Positions 32,699-40,905 of a stretch of 64,000 bases of DNA are shown one piece after another (the first letter of the stretch is position 1; every line of letters starts with the position of its first letter). This DNA comes from RGIG6353 sp964558655 (GTDB lineage: Bacteria > Bacillota > Clostridia > Oscillospirales > SIG627): positions 68,589 through 132,588 of the forward strand of contig CAZLEX010000002.1 in assembly GCA_964558655.1 (NCBI GenBank). Reading direction: 5' to 3'. The notes under the pieces are model-generated. The model saw only the letters and a program-made list of their open reading frames with translations, was not told the DNA's origin and ran no database searches. The position numbers and the translations under genes were made by a program.

Positions 32699-33801
32699 CC
32701 ATGAATAAATTTAAAATCGAATATCTCGCCGATCAAAAGTTTCTTGTTGTTCATGGGCAAAAGGGACAGCAGATAAGCGAACGCGAGTATTATGCGATAA
32801 GCAAAGGTCAGATACCGGGCTTGCTTCGCGCACAGTTAGTCAGAAAAGGAAATACATTCAGGCTGAACTATAATATATCCGGATATATTTCGCTAAGAGA
32901 GTTTCTCGTCAATCCTCTCAGTAAGTCCACTTTTGTAAAACTTCTCGGCAACATTCTGGATAATCTCAAATTTTTGCAGAACGCTTACTACAACTATCAA
33001 TTTATATTGATGGATATGAATGCCGCGATGGTTAATCCCGCAACACAGCAGGTGAGCTTTGTTTATGTGCCGATAACCTTTTACGAAAGCGGTACAAATC
33101 TGAAAGATTTTTTGCTCGGTATCATTCAATGCTGTTCTTTTATTCCCGGAGAAAATACCGATTATGTCCGCGATTACATAATAATTCTCAATAGCGGAAT
33201 TAATTTTTCGCTGTTTGATTTGGAGGAATATGTCAAAAGGCTGAAAATTGACGAACATACGGTTAAAAATGTCAAAAAATGCACTCATTGCGGCAGTGTG
33301 ATTTTGCCCAATGTCAATTTCTGTTCTTCCTGCGGAATGAAAATCTCCGGCCTGAATACAGATGACCGACAGGGAATATACGATCCTGCCGAAAGTATGC
33401 TTCAACCTTTGAAAAAAGGCGAAAGATTAAATTATTCGGCGGTGAACGGAAAAGAGCAGTATTGTGAAAGTGTGTCGGTAAATGTTATTAACGGAGATGG
33501 ACAGGTAAGGGCGTACATATTCAGAATCAAAACAGGGGAACAGATACCGATTACATCGAATTTGTTCAGAGTCGGCAAAGATCCGAACGCTTGCGAATAC
33601 TGCGTCAGAAATAATCCCGCAGTGAGCAGATGTCACATTTTAATAAAACGGGTAAACGGTAAACCGTTTCTTACGGATTTAAATTCGACAAATAAAACTT
33701 ACATTGATGGGAAAATGATTTTGCCGAATACGGATATACAGCTGTATGACGGCATGAACATAAGACTTGCAAACGAAGATTTTATATTTAAATTTTATTA
33801 A
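32695..33801 (+). CDS. FHA-domain protein with zinc ribbon and EssB-like N-domain
   Basis: 368 residues, no membrane segment. The N-terminal ~185 residues (FKIEYLADQKFLVVHGQKG, NYNISGYISLREFLV) resemble the DUF6382/EssB-type pseudokinase fold, from memory of those families. A zinc ribbon follows (CTHCG at about 199 and CSSCG at about 213). The C-terminal FHA domain (about 290-368) has FRVGKDPNACEY, AVSRCHILI and DLNSTNKTYIDG, including the phosphothreonine-reading Arg/Ser and Asn residues. Reads phosphothreonines made by the kinase of this locus (inference). Translation is coupled to the preceding gene. Confidence 0.85.
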   Translation: MTMNKFKIEYLADQKFLVVHGQKGQQISEREYYAISKGQIPGLLRAQLVRKGNTFRLNYNISGYISLREFLVNPLSKSTFVKLLGNILDNLKFLQNAYYNYQFILMDMNAAMVNPATQQVSFVYVPITFYESGTNLKDFLLGIIQCCSFIPGENTDYVRDYIIILNSGINFSLFDLEEYVKRLKIDEHTVKNVKKCTHCGSVILPNVNFCSSCGMKISGLNTDDRQGIYDPAESMLQPLKKGERLNYSAVNGKEQYCESVSVNVINGDGQVRAYIFRIKTGEQIPITSNLFRVGKDPNACEYCVRNNPAVSRCHILIKRVNGKPFLTDLNSTNKTYIDGKMILPNTDIQLYDGMNIRLANEDFIFKFY

Positions 33802-33816
33802 GCGGGAGTTGAGAAA

Positions 33817-34110
33817 ATGTATCCGGAGTTTATAGCGATTTATGTAATGTTGGGCATTGTAATTTTAATGTTGGGAGCCGTTCTTTTCTTTTTGATTAAA
33901 CTTATGAAGAGGAGCGGTGCAAATTCAAACAATTACTATATGCCGAACTATCAGGCAAACGATAATTATTACGGCGGACAGTATAGGGAACAGTATCCTC
34001 AGCAACAGTATTCACAGCAGGGCGGCGGAGTGGTTTTTTGCAGACAATGTGCTTCACAGTTTGATTCTTCGCAGGCGTACTGTCCTCATTGCGGAGCGAG
34101 AAGACAGTAA
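33817..34110 (+). CDS. Membrane-anchored zinc-ribbon protein
   Basis: 97 residues: one N-terminal transmembrane helix (about 5-28), a low-complexity Asn/Tyr/Gln-rich linker, then a C-terminal zinc ribbon (FCRQCASQFDSSQAYCPHCG). GGGAG precedes the ATG. Function unknown. The zinc ribbon resembles that of the preceding FHA protein, so the two may work in the same membrane complex. Confidence 0.7.
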   Translation: MYPEFIAIYVMLGIVILMLGAVLFFLIKLMKRSGANSNNYYMPNYQANDNYYGGQYREQYPQQQYSQQGGGVVFCRQCASQFDSSQAYCPHCGARRQ

Positions 34111-34131
34111 TTTTTACAGGAGGTGATAACG

Positions 34132-35439
34132 GTGAGCAGAACAAAAATCAATGTTTCGGCGGTAATTGACGCATCGGGGCAAATCAATTCCGCAAAAACT
34201 TATGTCTCTTCTGCTAAAAGCACATTCACCGGAGCAAAAAATGGCATTGACGGCAAAATAAAAAGCAGGTATAACATAAATAACAGGCTTGTTTCCGTTC
34301 AAAAGCAACTGTCGGATATTGACGGTAAGATAAGTAAAATTCGTGCCACCGTTCAATCGGGAGCAAACCTTTACCGTGAAACTGATGACAGAGTGAAGTC
34401 TTGGAGGAAAGACTTGAATGTCGGCATGAATGTCAACGGTGCAGTCATAAGTAAATGGGCTTTATACTTTAAAAACAACGATGCCGACAATTCAAATGAT
34501 ATTTTCGGTTCCGACTCATTTAAAGTGTATGCTGATAAAAATAAAACGGAGCACTCCGAAGAATATTTCAAATCAAAAGAATACAGTAAGACCTCATCGT
34601 TTAAATCCGACGGAGAATTTGACGATATAAGCGAGGATGCTGAAAAATGGAAAGAAAACAAAAAGAAAAAATTAGAAGATAAAGGACTCTATAGAGAAGA
34701 AAAAGAGACAAAGTACTATAACAAGGACGGAAATGAAATCAGCAAGGAAAATGCACCTAATTTTTATGAGCGTCAAGCTACACTTGGCGAGTGGAGCGTT
34801 GAAAATAAGATTTCTGTTTCTTATTATGAAGGTACATTTGATACCATGCTTGGCGGTGTTGCAGCTGTTACAGTCGGAGAGGCGGAAATGCATGCGGAAT
34901 TTTCAGCCGGTTGCTATATAATCGGAAGTGATGGGAAACAAGTTTTCAGTCCCGGCGTTAATGCGGAAGTTGGAGGTAGTGCAACTGCTTTTAATGTCAC
35001 TTATGAGAATCAACTTTTTGGCGATGAAATGTTAGGTATGAATGTTGACGGTTCCGTTACAGCCCTCTCTGTTTCTACCGAAGTCGAACTAAATGTTAAC
35101 TTTATGGGTAAAGATGAAAAAGGGAATGTTGTTTTTGACCCACAAGTTAATGTCGGTGTAGATGCTGAAGTCGTATTGGTTGAAGTAGAAGGAAGTGTTG
35201 GTGTTAATATTTTAGGCGGAGAGGCCAGTGTTTCCGGAAGTGTTAAGGTGGGCTTTGGAGCTAATGCCGATGTCGGATATAAAGACGGCGTATTTAAATG
35301 TGAAATCGGTGCATCTTTAGGTATTGGATTTGATGTGGGCTTTGAAGTGGATGTTGGCGGTATGGTGAATACCGCAGCCGATGTCGCTTCATCGGCTTGG
35401 GACGGCCTGAAAAACGGTTGGAACAGTCTTTGGGGATAA
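34132..35439 (+). CDS. Candidate T7SS effector with helical targeting N-terminus
   Basis: 435 residues, no signal peptide. Residues 1-95 are an alpha-helical hairpin (SAKTYVSSAKSTFTGAKNGID, VQKQLSDIDGKISKIRATVQ, GANLYRETDDRVKSW), the size of an ESX targeting module though without a WXG. A charged middle follows. The C-terminal ~190 residues alternate Val/Gly with polar residues (VNVGVDAEVVLVEVEGSVGV, ANADVGYKDGVFKCEIGAS), suggesting beta-strand repeats, and end in a short helix with two Trp. The role could be a pore-forming toxin or a structural protein. The GTG at 34132 is eight bases from AGGAGG, preferred over the GTG at 34123. Followed after 3 bp by a small membrane protein. Confidence 0.65.
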   Translation: MSRTKINVSAVIDASGQINSAKTYVSSAKSTFTGAKNGIDGKIKSRYNINNRLVSVQKQLSDIDGKISKIRATVQSGANLYRETDDRVKSWRKDLNVGMNVNGAVISKWALYFKNNDADNSNDIFGSDSFKVYADKNKTEHSEEYFKSKEYSKTSSFKSDGEFDDISEDAEKWKENKKKKLEDKGLYREEKETKYYNKDGNEISKENAPNFYERQATLGEWSVENKISVSYYEGTFDTMLGGVAAVTVGEAEMHAEFSAGCYIIGSDGKQVFSPGVNAEVGGSATAFNVTYENQLFGDEMLGMNVDGSVTALSVSTEVELNVNFMGKDEKGNVVFDPQVNVGVDAEVVLVEVEGSVGVNILGGEASVSGSVKVGFGANADVGYKDGVFKCEIGASLGIGFDVGFEVDVGGMVNTAADVASSAWDGLKNGWNSLWG

Positions 35440-35442
35440 AAG

Positions 35443-35868
35443 ATGAGCGAATATAAGTTTGTGCTATTTCTGATAATAGGAATAATTTTTTTGTTGATTC
35501 ATTTGTTTGATGTCAAAACCGATAATTTTCAATTTGAGCAATATGACGGCTTTGGAACTATAACAAGAATCAACATGAATGAAAGAGGCCGTACTTGGTA
35601 TTATGTTGACATTAATATCAACGGGCAAGTTTATAGTGCACAAACCGACGCTTATAAGATTGTTCCGAAAGGCGTTGATAAAGGTGATACGGTGTCGGTT
35701 AAATATCACTTTACAAAAAATGGTTTTGTAAGATGTTATATTACACAAGACGGTTTTGAACGAGTTATTCAAGAAAATCAAAATAAGACACCTATAATGT
35801 TATATATCGCAATTATATGCTTTACTGTTTTTGCATTTATGTTCGTTAAAATTTTGTTGAATTTTTGA
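35443..35868 (+). CDS. DUF3592-like two-helix membrane protein, putative immunity
   Basis: 141 residues: transmembrane helix at the N-terminus (about 6-20), an extracytoplasmic beta domain (GFGTITRINMNERGRTWYYV, GDTVSVKYHFTKNGF) of the DUF3592 type, and a C-terminal helix (about 118-140). It lies 3 bp after the effector candidate, the usual position for an immunity protein. That role is inference. It is the last gene before a new promoter. Confidence 0.6.
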   Translation: MSEYKFVLFLIIGIIFLLIHLFDVKTDNFQFEQYDGFGTITRINMNERGRTWYYVDININGQVYSAQTDAYKIVPKGVDKGDTVSVKYHFTKNGFVRCYITQDGFERVIQENQNKTPIMLYIAIICFTVFAFMFVKILLNF

Positions 35869-35876
35869 AATAAAGA

Positions 35877-35905
35877 TTGATAAATATTCATGACTATAGT
35901 ATAAT
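35877..35905 (+). promoter_or_regulatory. Promoter of the DUF4176 gene
   Basis: TTGATA (35877-35882), 17-base spacer, TATAAT (35900-35905), starting just past the DUF3592-like stop. GGAGG lies about 10-15 bases downstream of the expected start site. Confidence 0.85.
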
Positions 35906-35927
35906 TAAAAAAACGGAGGTAATAGCT

Positions 35928-36209
35928 ATGTTTCAAGGTTTGTTGCCGATAGGTTCGGTAGTTCTTTTAAAAGATAGCACTAAAAGAGTTATGATTATAG
36001 GTGTTTGTCAAAAAGGTGCTAATGATCCGTCTAAGATTTGGGATTATGCAGGTGTAGTTTTTCCCGAAGGCTATCTTTCTGCGGATAAGGTCTTTCTTTT
36101 TGATACCAACCAGATAGGTCAAATATATCAGATTGGATATCTTGATGCGGAGTCTCTTGCATTTAAGGTTAAGGTTGATGAAGCAATTAAGAAGATCAGA
36201 GAAGAGTAA
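35928..36209 (+). CDS. DUF4176 protein, T7SS-associated
   Basis: 93 residues matching DUF4176: LLPIGSVVLLKDSTKRVMIIG near the start, WDYAGVVFPEGYLSADKVFLF, and IGYLDAESLAFK. Proteins of this family accompany LXG-type toxins in Firmicutes T7SS loci and have been linked to toxin export in streptococci. GGAGG eight bases before the ATG sets the start at 35928; the open frame extends upstream without a better start. It has its own strong promoter, unusual for the last gene of such a run. Confidence 0.85.
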   Translation: MFQGLLPIGSVVLLKDSTKRVMIIGVCQKGANDPSKIWDYAGVVFPEGYLSADKVFLFDTNQIGQIYQIGYLDAESLAFKVKVDEAIKKIREE

Positions 36210-36391
36210 TTTTGGTGAGCCGGGTCTTCTACTTGACTCTTTTGCATTTGCACAGAGATTATATCAATATAAATTGTTTGTAATGACATATTAAAATTAC
36301 AGATGATGCTACCGATGCAACGGTGGTTTGAGTGTAGCGCGAAAGATATCGCATTTCATTTGCAAAAAGCGGATTTTCGGTTTGAAATGAC

Positions 36392-36420
36392 TTGAAAAAA
36401 CGGTAGCGATATGTTACAAT
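36392..36420 (+). promoter_or_regulatory. Promoter of the GH42 gene
   Basis: TTGAAA (36392-36397), 17-base spacer, TACAAT (36415-36420), followed by an inverted repeat overlapping the start site. The interval 36210-36391 shows no gene or other clear element. Confidence 0.8.
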
Positions 36421-36456
36421 ATTGACGGTACGGCAAGAAGCTGTACCGTCAATATT
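36418..36456. promoter_or_regulatory. 14-bp perfect inverted repeat at GH42 start site (operator or leader hairpin)
   Basis: Arms 36418-36431 and 36443-36456 are perfect reverse complements with an 11-base spacer. The left arm covers the last bases of the -10 box and the expected transcription start. It could be an operator for a sugar-responsive repressor or a 5' leader hairpin. Confidence 0.7.
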
Positions 36457-36475
36457 TATATTTAGGAGAAAAAAG

Positions 36476-38515
36476 ATGTTTTTTGACGAGATTGTTCACG
36501 GCGTTCAGTATTACCGCAGTCCCACACCGCTTCCGGAAGAATGGGAAACGGATATTCCCAATTTTGAAAAATACAATCTTGACGCTTTTCAGATAAGAAT
36601 CAACTGGCGATGGAACGAAAGGCGAGAGGACGAGTACGACTTTTCCGATGTTGACAGGCTTTTGGAACTTGCCGAAAAGAACGGTCGAAAAGTAATAATG
36701 AAATTCCTTTTGGAATGTGCGCCGCAATACATTTTTGAAAAATATTCAGGCACGAGAATAGGCTCCAAAGGCGAGCTTATACGACCGGGTTCGCACGGCG
36801 CGTTTTACGGTGGCTGGCTCCCTTGCTTTACCAATCCGTATGTTAGAGAAAGAGCCGTAAAATTTGTCGAAAAGGTTGCCGAACGGTACAGCACGAACAA
36901 AAATATCATTATATGGAATGCATGGAACGAAATAAGGAACCGTCCCGTTGACGAATGTTTCTGCCCGCATTGCCGAAAAGCTTTCGGGGAATATCTGAAA
37001 GAAAAATATACGACGGTAGAAAATTTAAATAAATTTTACGGAGTTGCCGAAGAAAGTTTTGAGACGGTAAATCTTCCGGTAATGGCACACGGATTTTGGG
37101 ATATTTACGAATTTAAAAAATTCAAGGGCAGTTACGAATTAAAAAACTACTTAAAATTTGTTTACGACGCTATAAGAAAATACGACAAAACAACTCCAAT
37201 AATGGCTCATGTCGGAGCTTGCAGTGCCTTTCAGACGACAATAGGGGATATCTGCGACGACTACAATGTTTCGGGTGCCGTCGATTTTTACGGAACGAGT
37301 TTGCCGTTTGATACAAGAATGTTTTCGCACGAAAATCGCATGAACATGATGACGCTTTGCGATTTCATGAGAAGTGTCGACGAGAATTACTTTATACACG
37401 AGATATATCCGAGTCTGGGTATGTTTAAGGTGTACGACACTCCGTTCGACATGAAATACAAGCTTTACTGCGGTTTGTCCTGCGGTGCAAAGGGGCTTGT
37501 TTACTGGCAGTACAGAGCAGAAAGGCTCGGTATGGAAAATGACTGCTCGGGCATTATGCACATGGACGGAACGCCGAGAGATGTGGCAGAAGAAATTAAA
37601 AAATTCGGTGCCGACCTCAAGAAAGATATGTGTTATTTCAAAGACGCTTCGCCGGTTTCGCAAGATGCGGCAATCGTTTTCGACTTTAATTCACAGCTCA
37701 TGGCCGAAATCGAAGAAAACTGTGTCGAATGTTTCGACTTGAAACTTTACACGGGGCTTTTTTACTATCATAACGAGCATAAGGGTATGTATAATCTTTT
37801 GAGAAATACCGATTACAATGTCGGCTATGTGGAAACATCTAACCCCGAACTGTTCAAAAATTACAAAATGCTGTTGTTCCCGTATTACACAATGCTCGAC
37901 CAAAAAATTCTTCCGTATATCGAAAAGTTTGTCTCCGACGGCGGAACCGTTATTTTCGGCGAAGGCTTCGGTATGAGGCAGGAAAACACCTGGATGAACC
38001 CATATAGCATAAAAGCCGAATGTTTAATGAACGCCAAAATGCTTCACAGGGTGGAGGTTTCCGACGATTTTGTAACTCTTTTTGGCAAAAAAACGCAGAT
38101 ATACCCTTACAAAACGCAGTATTGTGCGCAAAATGCCGAAGTAGTTGCAAGATTTGACGACGGCACGGCGGCGGCCTTTGAGATTAAGCACGGCAAAGGA
38201 AAGATATATCTTTTGGGATTTGCACTCGGCTATTCGTATTTAAAGACCGGTGACAAAGTGTGGCAGGAGTTTATAGACAAAATCGCCCGGAATGCCGGAC
38301 TTGAAAAGTGCGTCTTCGGTGATTTTGAAAACGGAATATACGAAAGGCGAATGGTTTGTAAAGATAAAGAAATCGTTTTTATATTTAACAATTCCGAAAG
38401 TGTGAAAAATTTTGATTTAGGCAAAAAAATCGTTTCGTACGGTGCCGATGCCTGTATCAATGACAGCGTAATGACACTAAAGCCCGGTGAAATCGGTTAC
38501 GCTGTAACCGAATAA
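36476..38515 (+). CDS. Glycoside hydrolase family 42 beta-galactosidase-like
   Basis: Predicted intracellular beta-galactosidase (or related GH42 activity). Seen: TIM-barrel start IVHGVQYYRSPTPLPEEWETD, acid/base motif WNAWNEIRN (Glu 152) followed by the zinc-site-like CFCPHCRKAF, candidate nucleophile FIHEIYPSLG (Glu 309), then a trimerisation-type domain and a small C-terminal beta domain. 679 residues. GGAG before ATG 36476; the frame upstream runs through the inverted repeat and is not coding. Monocistronic with its own promoter and terminator. Confidence 0.9.
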   Translation: MFFDEIVHGVQYYRSPTPLPEEWETDIPNFEKYNLDAFQIRINWRWNERREDEYDFSDVDRLLELAEKNGRKVIMKFLLECAPQYIFEKYSGTRIGSKGELIRPGSHGAFYGGWLPCFTNPYVRERAVKFVEKVAERYSTNKNIIIWNAWNEIRNRPVDECFCPHCRKAFGEYLKEKYTTVENLNKFYGVAEESFETVNLPVMAHGFWDIYEFKKFKGSYELKNYLKFVYDAIRKYDKTTPIMAHVGACSAFQTTIGDICDDYNVSGAVDFYGTSLPFDTRMFSHENRMNMMTLCDFMRSVDENYFIHEIYPSLGMFKVYDTPFDMKYKLYCGLSCGAKGLVYWQYRAERLGMENDCSGIMHMDGTPRDVAEEIKKFGADLKKDMCYFKDASPVSQDAAIVFDFNSQLMAEIEENCVECFDLKLYTGLFYYHNEHKGMYNLLRNTDYNVGYVETSNPELFKNYKMLLFPYYTMLDQKILPYIEKFVSDGGTVIFGEGFGMRQENTWMNPYSIKAECLMNAKMLHRVEVSDDFVTLFGKKTQIYPYKTQYCAQNAEVVARFDDGTAAAFEIKHGKGKIYLLGFALGYSYLKTGDKVWQEFIDKIARNAGLEKCVFGDFENGIYERRMVCKDKEIVFIFNNSESVKNFDLGKKIVSYGADACINDSVMTLKPGEIGYAVTE

Positions 38516-38519
38516 AAAG

Positions 38520-38549
38520 AAGCTGTGAGCAGACCGCTCACAGCTTTTT
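38520..38549 (+). terminator. Intrinsic terminator after GH42 gene
   Basis: An 11-bp stem (38520-38530 with 38536-38546), loop AGACC, then a T run. The rest of 38550-38679 shows nothing recognisable. Confidence 0.9.
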
Positions 38550-38679
38550 CAGTCTCGCATGAATGTATTTTTAAGGATACATAAAACAAAACTATGCCGT
38601 TTCATCAAAACGATTTTACTGTTTTATTAAGGGCAACTTTTTTGCGAGATTCTTCTGAGGAATTAATTCAAAAGCAGTT

Positions 38680-40743
38680 TTAATCTTCGGCATCGGATTT
38701 ACGCTCTGCAATAATCTTCTGTGCGATATTTGCGGGAACTTCGGCATATCTTGAAAATTCAAAAGCGAAGCTTCCGCGTCCCTGCGTCATTGCACGGAGC
38801 TGTATTGCGTATGTTGTCATTTCCGACTTCGGAACTTCGGCTTCGATAAGCGTCATGCCGTGTTCCTTTTCGTCCTGAGATGTACCCAAAACTCTTCCGC
38901 GTCGCTTGTTCAAGTCGCCTATTACATCGCCCATGTAGTCGTCGGGGACTTTCACCGTGAGGTTGCCGACAGGTTCGAGAAGTACGGGAGACGCATTTTT
39001 CAGTCCCTCTTTGAAGGCGAGATTAGCCGCCAGCTTGAACGCCATTTCGGAGGAGTCTACATCGTGGTAGGAACCGTCGTAAAGATTGGCTTTGAGGTTG
39101 ACTACGGGGTATCCCGCAAGCACGCCTTTCTGCATGGATTCCAAAAGTCCTTTCTCAACGGCGGGGTGGAAATTCTTCGGAACGGATCCGCCGAAAATCG
39201 ACTCGGTAAACACGAGCCCTTCTTCTTCACCAGGAGAGAACTCAATCTTGACATGACCGTACTGTCCGTGTCCGCCCGACTGTTTCTTGTGTTTGCCCTC
39301 TGCCTGAACCGATTTCTTTATGGTTTCACGGTAGGGGATTTTTTCGGGAGAAAGTTTTACGCTTGTACCGAAACGGGCTTTGAGTTTTGCGGTGAGCACA
39401 TCGAGGTGCATATCTCCCAATCCCGAAATTACCATTTGTTTGGTTTCGGCATTGTTGACATATTTAAGGCTCAAATCTTCTTCGAGAAGTTTTGCGATAC
39501 CTTGAGATATCTTGTCTTCGTCACCCTTTGCGAGAGGTTCTATCGCCTGCGAATAATAGGGCTTCGGAAATTCTGTCTTGTGATAGGTAATGTTTCCGGA
39601 GAGGGAAAGAGTGTCATTGGTGTTGGCTGAAATCAATTTTGCGGTGAGACCTATATCTCCGCATACCATTTCTTCGACCTCTGTCTGTTTTTTACCTCTT
39701 GCACAGTAAATCTTCGCAATTTTTTCTTCGGTTCCCGTGCGGGAGTTTTTAAGCACCGTGTCTTTCTTCAAAAGTCCGTTCATGACCTTGAAAAAGCTCA
39801 TCTTTCCGACAAACGGATCGGCTACGGTCTTGAATATGAAGATTGCCGGTTCTCCGTCGGGAGATATTTCGATATCTTCTCCCTCTTCCGACATTTCGTG
39901 GGTTCTGGAGACAGGGCTGGTAAAGGATTTCGAAACTTTATGCAAAAGGTAATCGATACCTTCCATTGTGAGAGCCGAACCTGAGAAAACGGGGACGATG
40001 TCTCCGAGTTTAAGCCCGGTCTGGAGTGCCTCTGCGATTTCGTCGTCGGTAAAGGGCTCGTCGGCAAAATATTTTTCCATGAGCTCGTCCGATGTCTGAG
40101 CCAGTGCTTCAAAGAGCATATGGCGGTATTCGAGAATAAACTCGGCATTGGGATCGGGTACGGGTATTTCTTCGGCTGTGCCGTTTGTGTACTTGTACGC
40201 CTTGACTTTTATGATATCGACATAACCGACGGTTTTGTGATTTTCGAAAAGAGGTACATAGAGTGGGCAGACCGCTTGACCGAAAAGTTCTTTCAAACGG
40301 TTGAGAATCGCCGTGAAGTTGATATTGCTCTCGTCCATTCTGTTTATGAAGAACGCTTTGGCAACACCTGCCTTTTCGGCTTCTTTCCATGCAAGTTCGG
40401 CACCTACCTCAACTCCCGCTTTCGCGTCGATTACTATAAGTGCGTTACGCACAACACGCAGTGCCTGACATATTTCGGCATTAAAATCGAGATAACCCGG
40501 AGTATCTATAAAATTAATTTTCTTATTATCGTAGAATACGGGGGCTATTGCCGACGATACGGACATTTCACGCTTTATCTCTTCCGGATCGAAATCGCAC
40601 ACGGTGTTTCCTTCGGAAATCTTTCCGAGCCTATCCGTCTGTTTTGTGTAGTAAAGAAGAGCTTCGGCAAGAGAAGTCTTTCCGCTTCCGCTGTGTCCCA
40701 AGAGACATACATTTCTGATTTGCCTTGATAAAATATCCGCCAT
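38680..40743 (-). CDS. EF-G-like translational GTPase (FusA2 type)
   Basis: 687-residue GTPase of the elongation factor G family. Seen: G1 GHSGSGKTS (Lys 22), switch I region CDFDPEEIKREMS that differs from canonical EF-G and typifies the FusA2/EF-G-like branch, G3 FIDTPGYLDF, G4 NRMD (Arg instead of Lys), then domains II-V with HKKQSGGHGQYGHVKIE. Probably a secondary factor rather than the main translocase; its task is not established. AAGGAGG eight bases before the ATG at 40743 fixes the start; the longer frame to 40848 is not used. Monocistronic. Confidence 0.9.
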   Translation of the reverse strand: MADILSRQIRNVCLLGHSGSGKTSLAEALLYYTKQTDRLGKISEGNTVCDFDPEEIKREMSVSSAIAPVFYDNKKINFIDTPGYLDFNAEICQALRVVRNALIVIDAKAGVEVGAELAWKEAEKAGVAKAFFINRMDESNINFTAILNRLKELFGQAVCPLYVPLFENHKTVGYVDIIKVKAYKYTNGTAEEIPVPDPNAEFILEYRHMLFEALAQTSDELMEKYFADEPFTDDEIAEALQTGLKLGDIVPVFSGSALTMEGIDYLLHKVSKSFTSPVSRTHEMSEEGEDIEISPDGEPAIFIFKTVADPFVGKMSFFKVMNGLLKKDTVLKNSRTGTEEKIAKIYCARGKKQTEVEEMVCGDIGLTAKLISANTNDTLSLSGNITYHKTEFPKPYYSQAIEPLAKGDEDKISQGIAKLLEEDLSLKYVNNAETKQMVISGLGDMHLDVLTAKLKARFGTSVKLSPEKIPYRETIKKSVQAEGKHKKQSGGHGQYGHVKIEFSPGEEEGLVFTESIFGGSVPKNFHPAVEKGLLESMQKGVLAGYPVVNLKANLYDGSYHDVDSSEMAFKLAANLAFKEGLKNASPVLLEPVGNLTVKVPDDYMGDVIGDLNKRRGRVLGTSQDEKEHGMTLIEAEVPKSEMTTYAIQLRAMTQGRGSFAFEFSRYAEVPANIAQKIIAERKSDAED

Positions 40744-40831
40744 TTTCCATACCTCCTTCGGCAGTATCTGTATATTTCTATTATACATGAAAAAACACCG
40801 TCTTTCAATACCGTATTTAATTGCAGCACAG

Positions 40832-40876
40832 AGAAAAAAAGCCCGCACTTTTGGTTATTTTTCACAAAAGTGCGGG
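40832..40876 (-). terminator. Intrinsic terminator of the ABC exporter operon
   Basis: A 12-bp perfect stem (40842-40853 with 40864-40875) is followed on the minus strand by a seven-T run (40834-40840), 30 bases after the ABC gene stop. Confidence 0.9.
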
Positions 40877-40905
40877 ATAAACATATGCTTTTTTGTTGTA
40901 AATGG

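Noticed and set aside
36210..36391. Possible small RNA or riboswitch before the GH42 promoter
   Set aside because: No strong fold, terminator or promoter could be seen by eye.
38860..39630. 256-codon frame on the plus strand
   Set aside because: Antisense to the EF-G-like gene, with no ribosome site.
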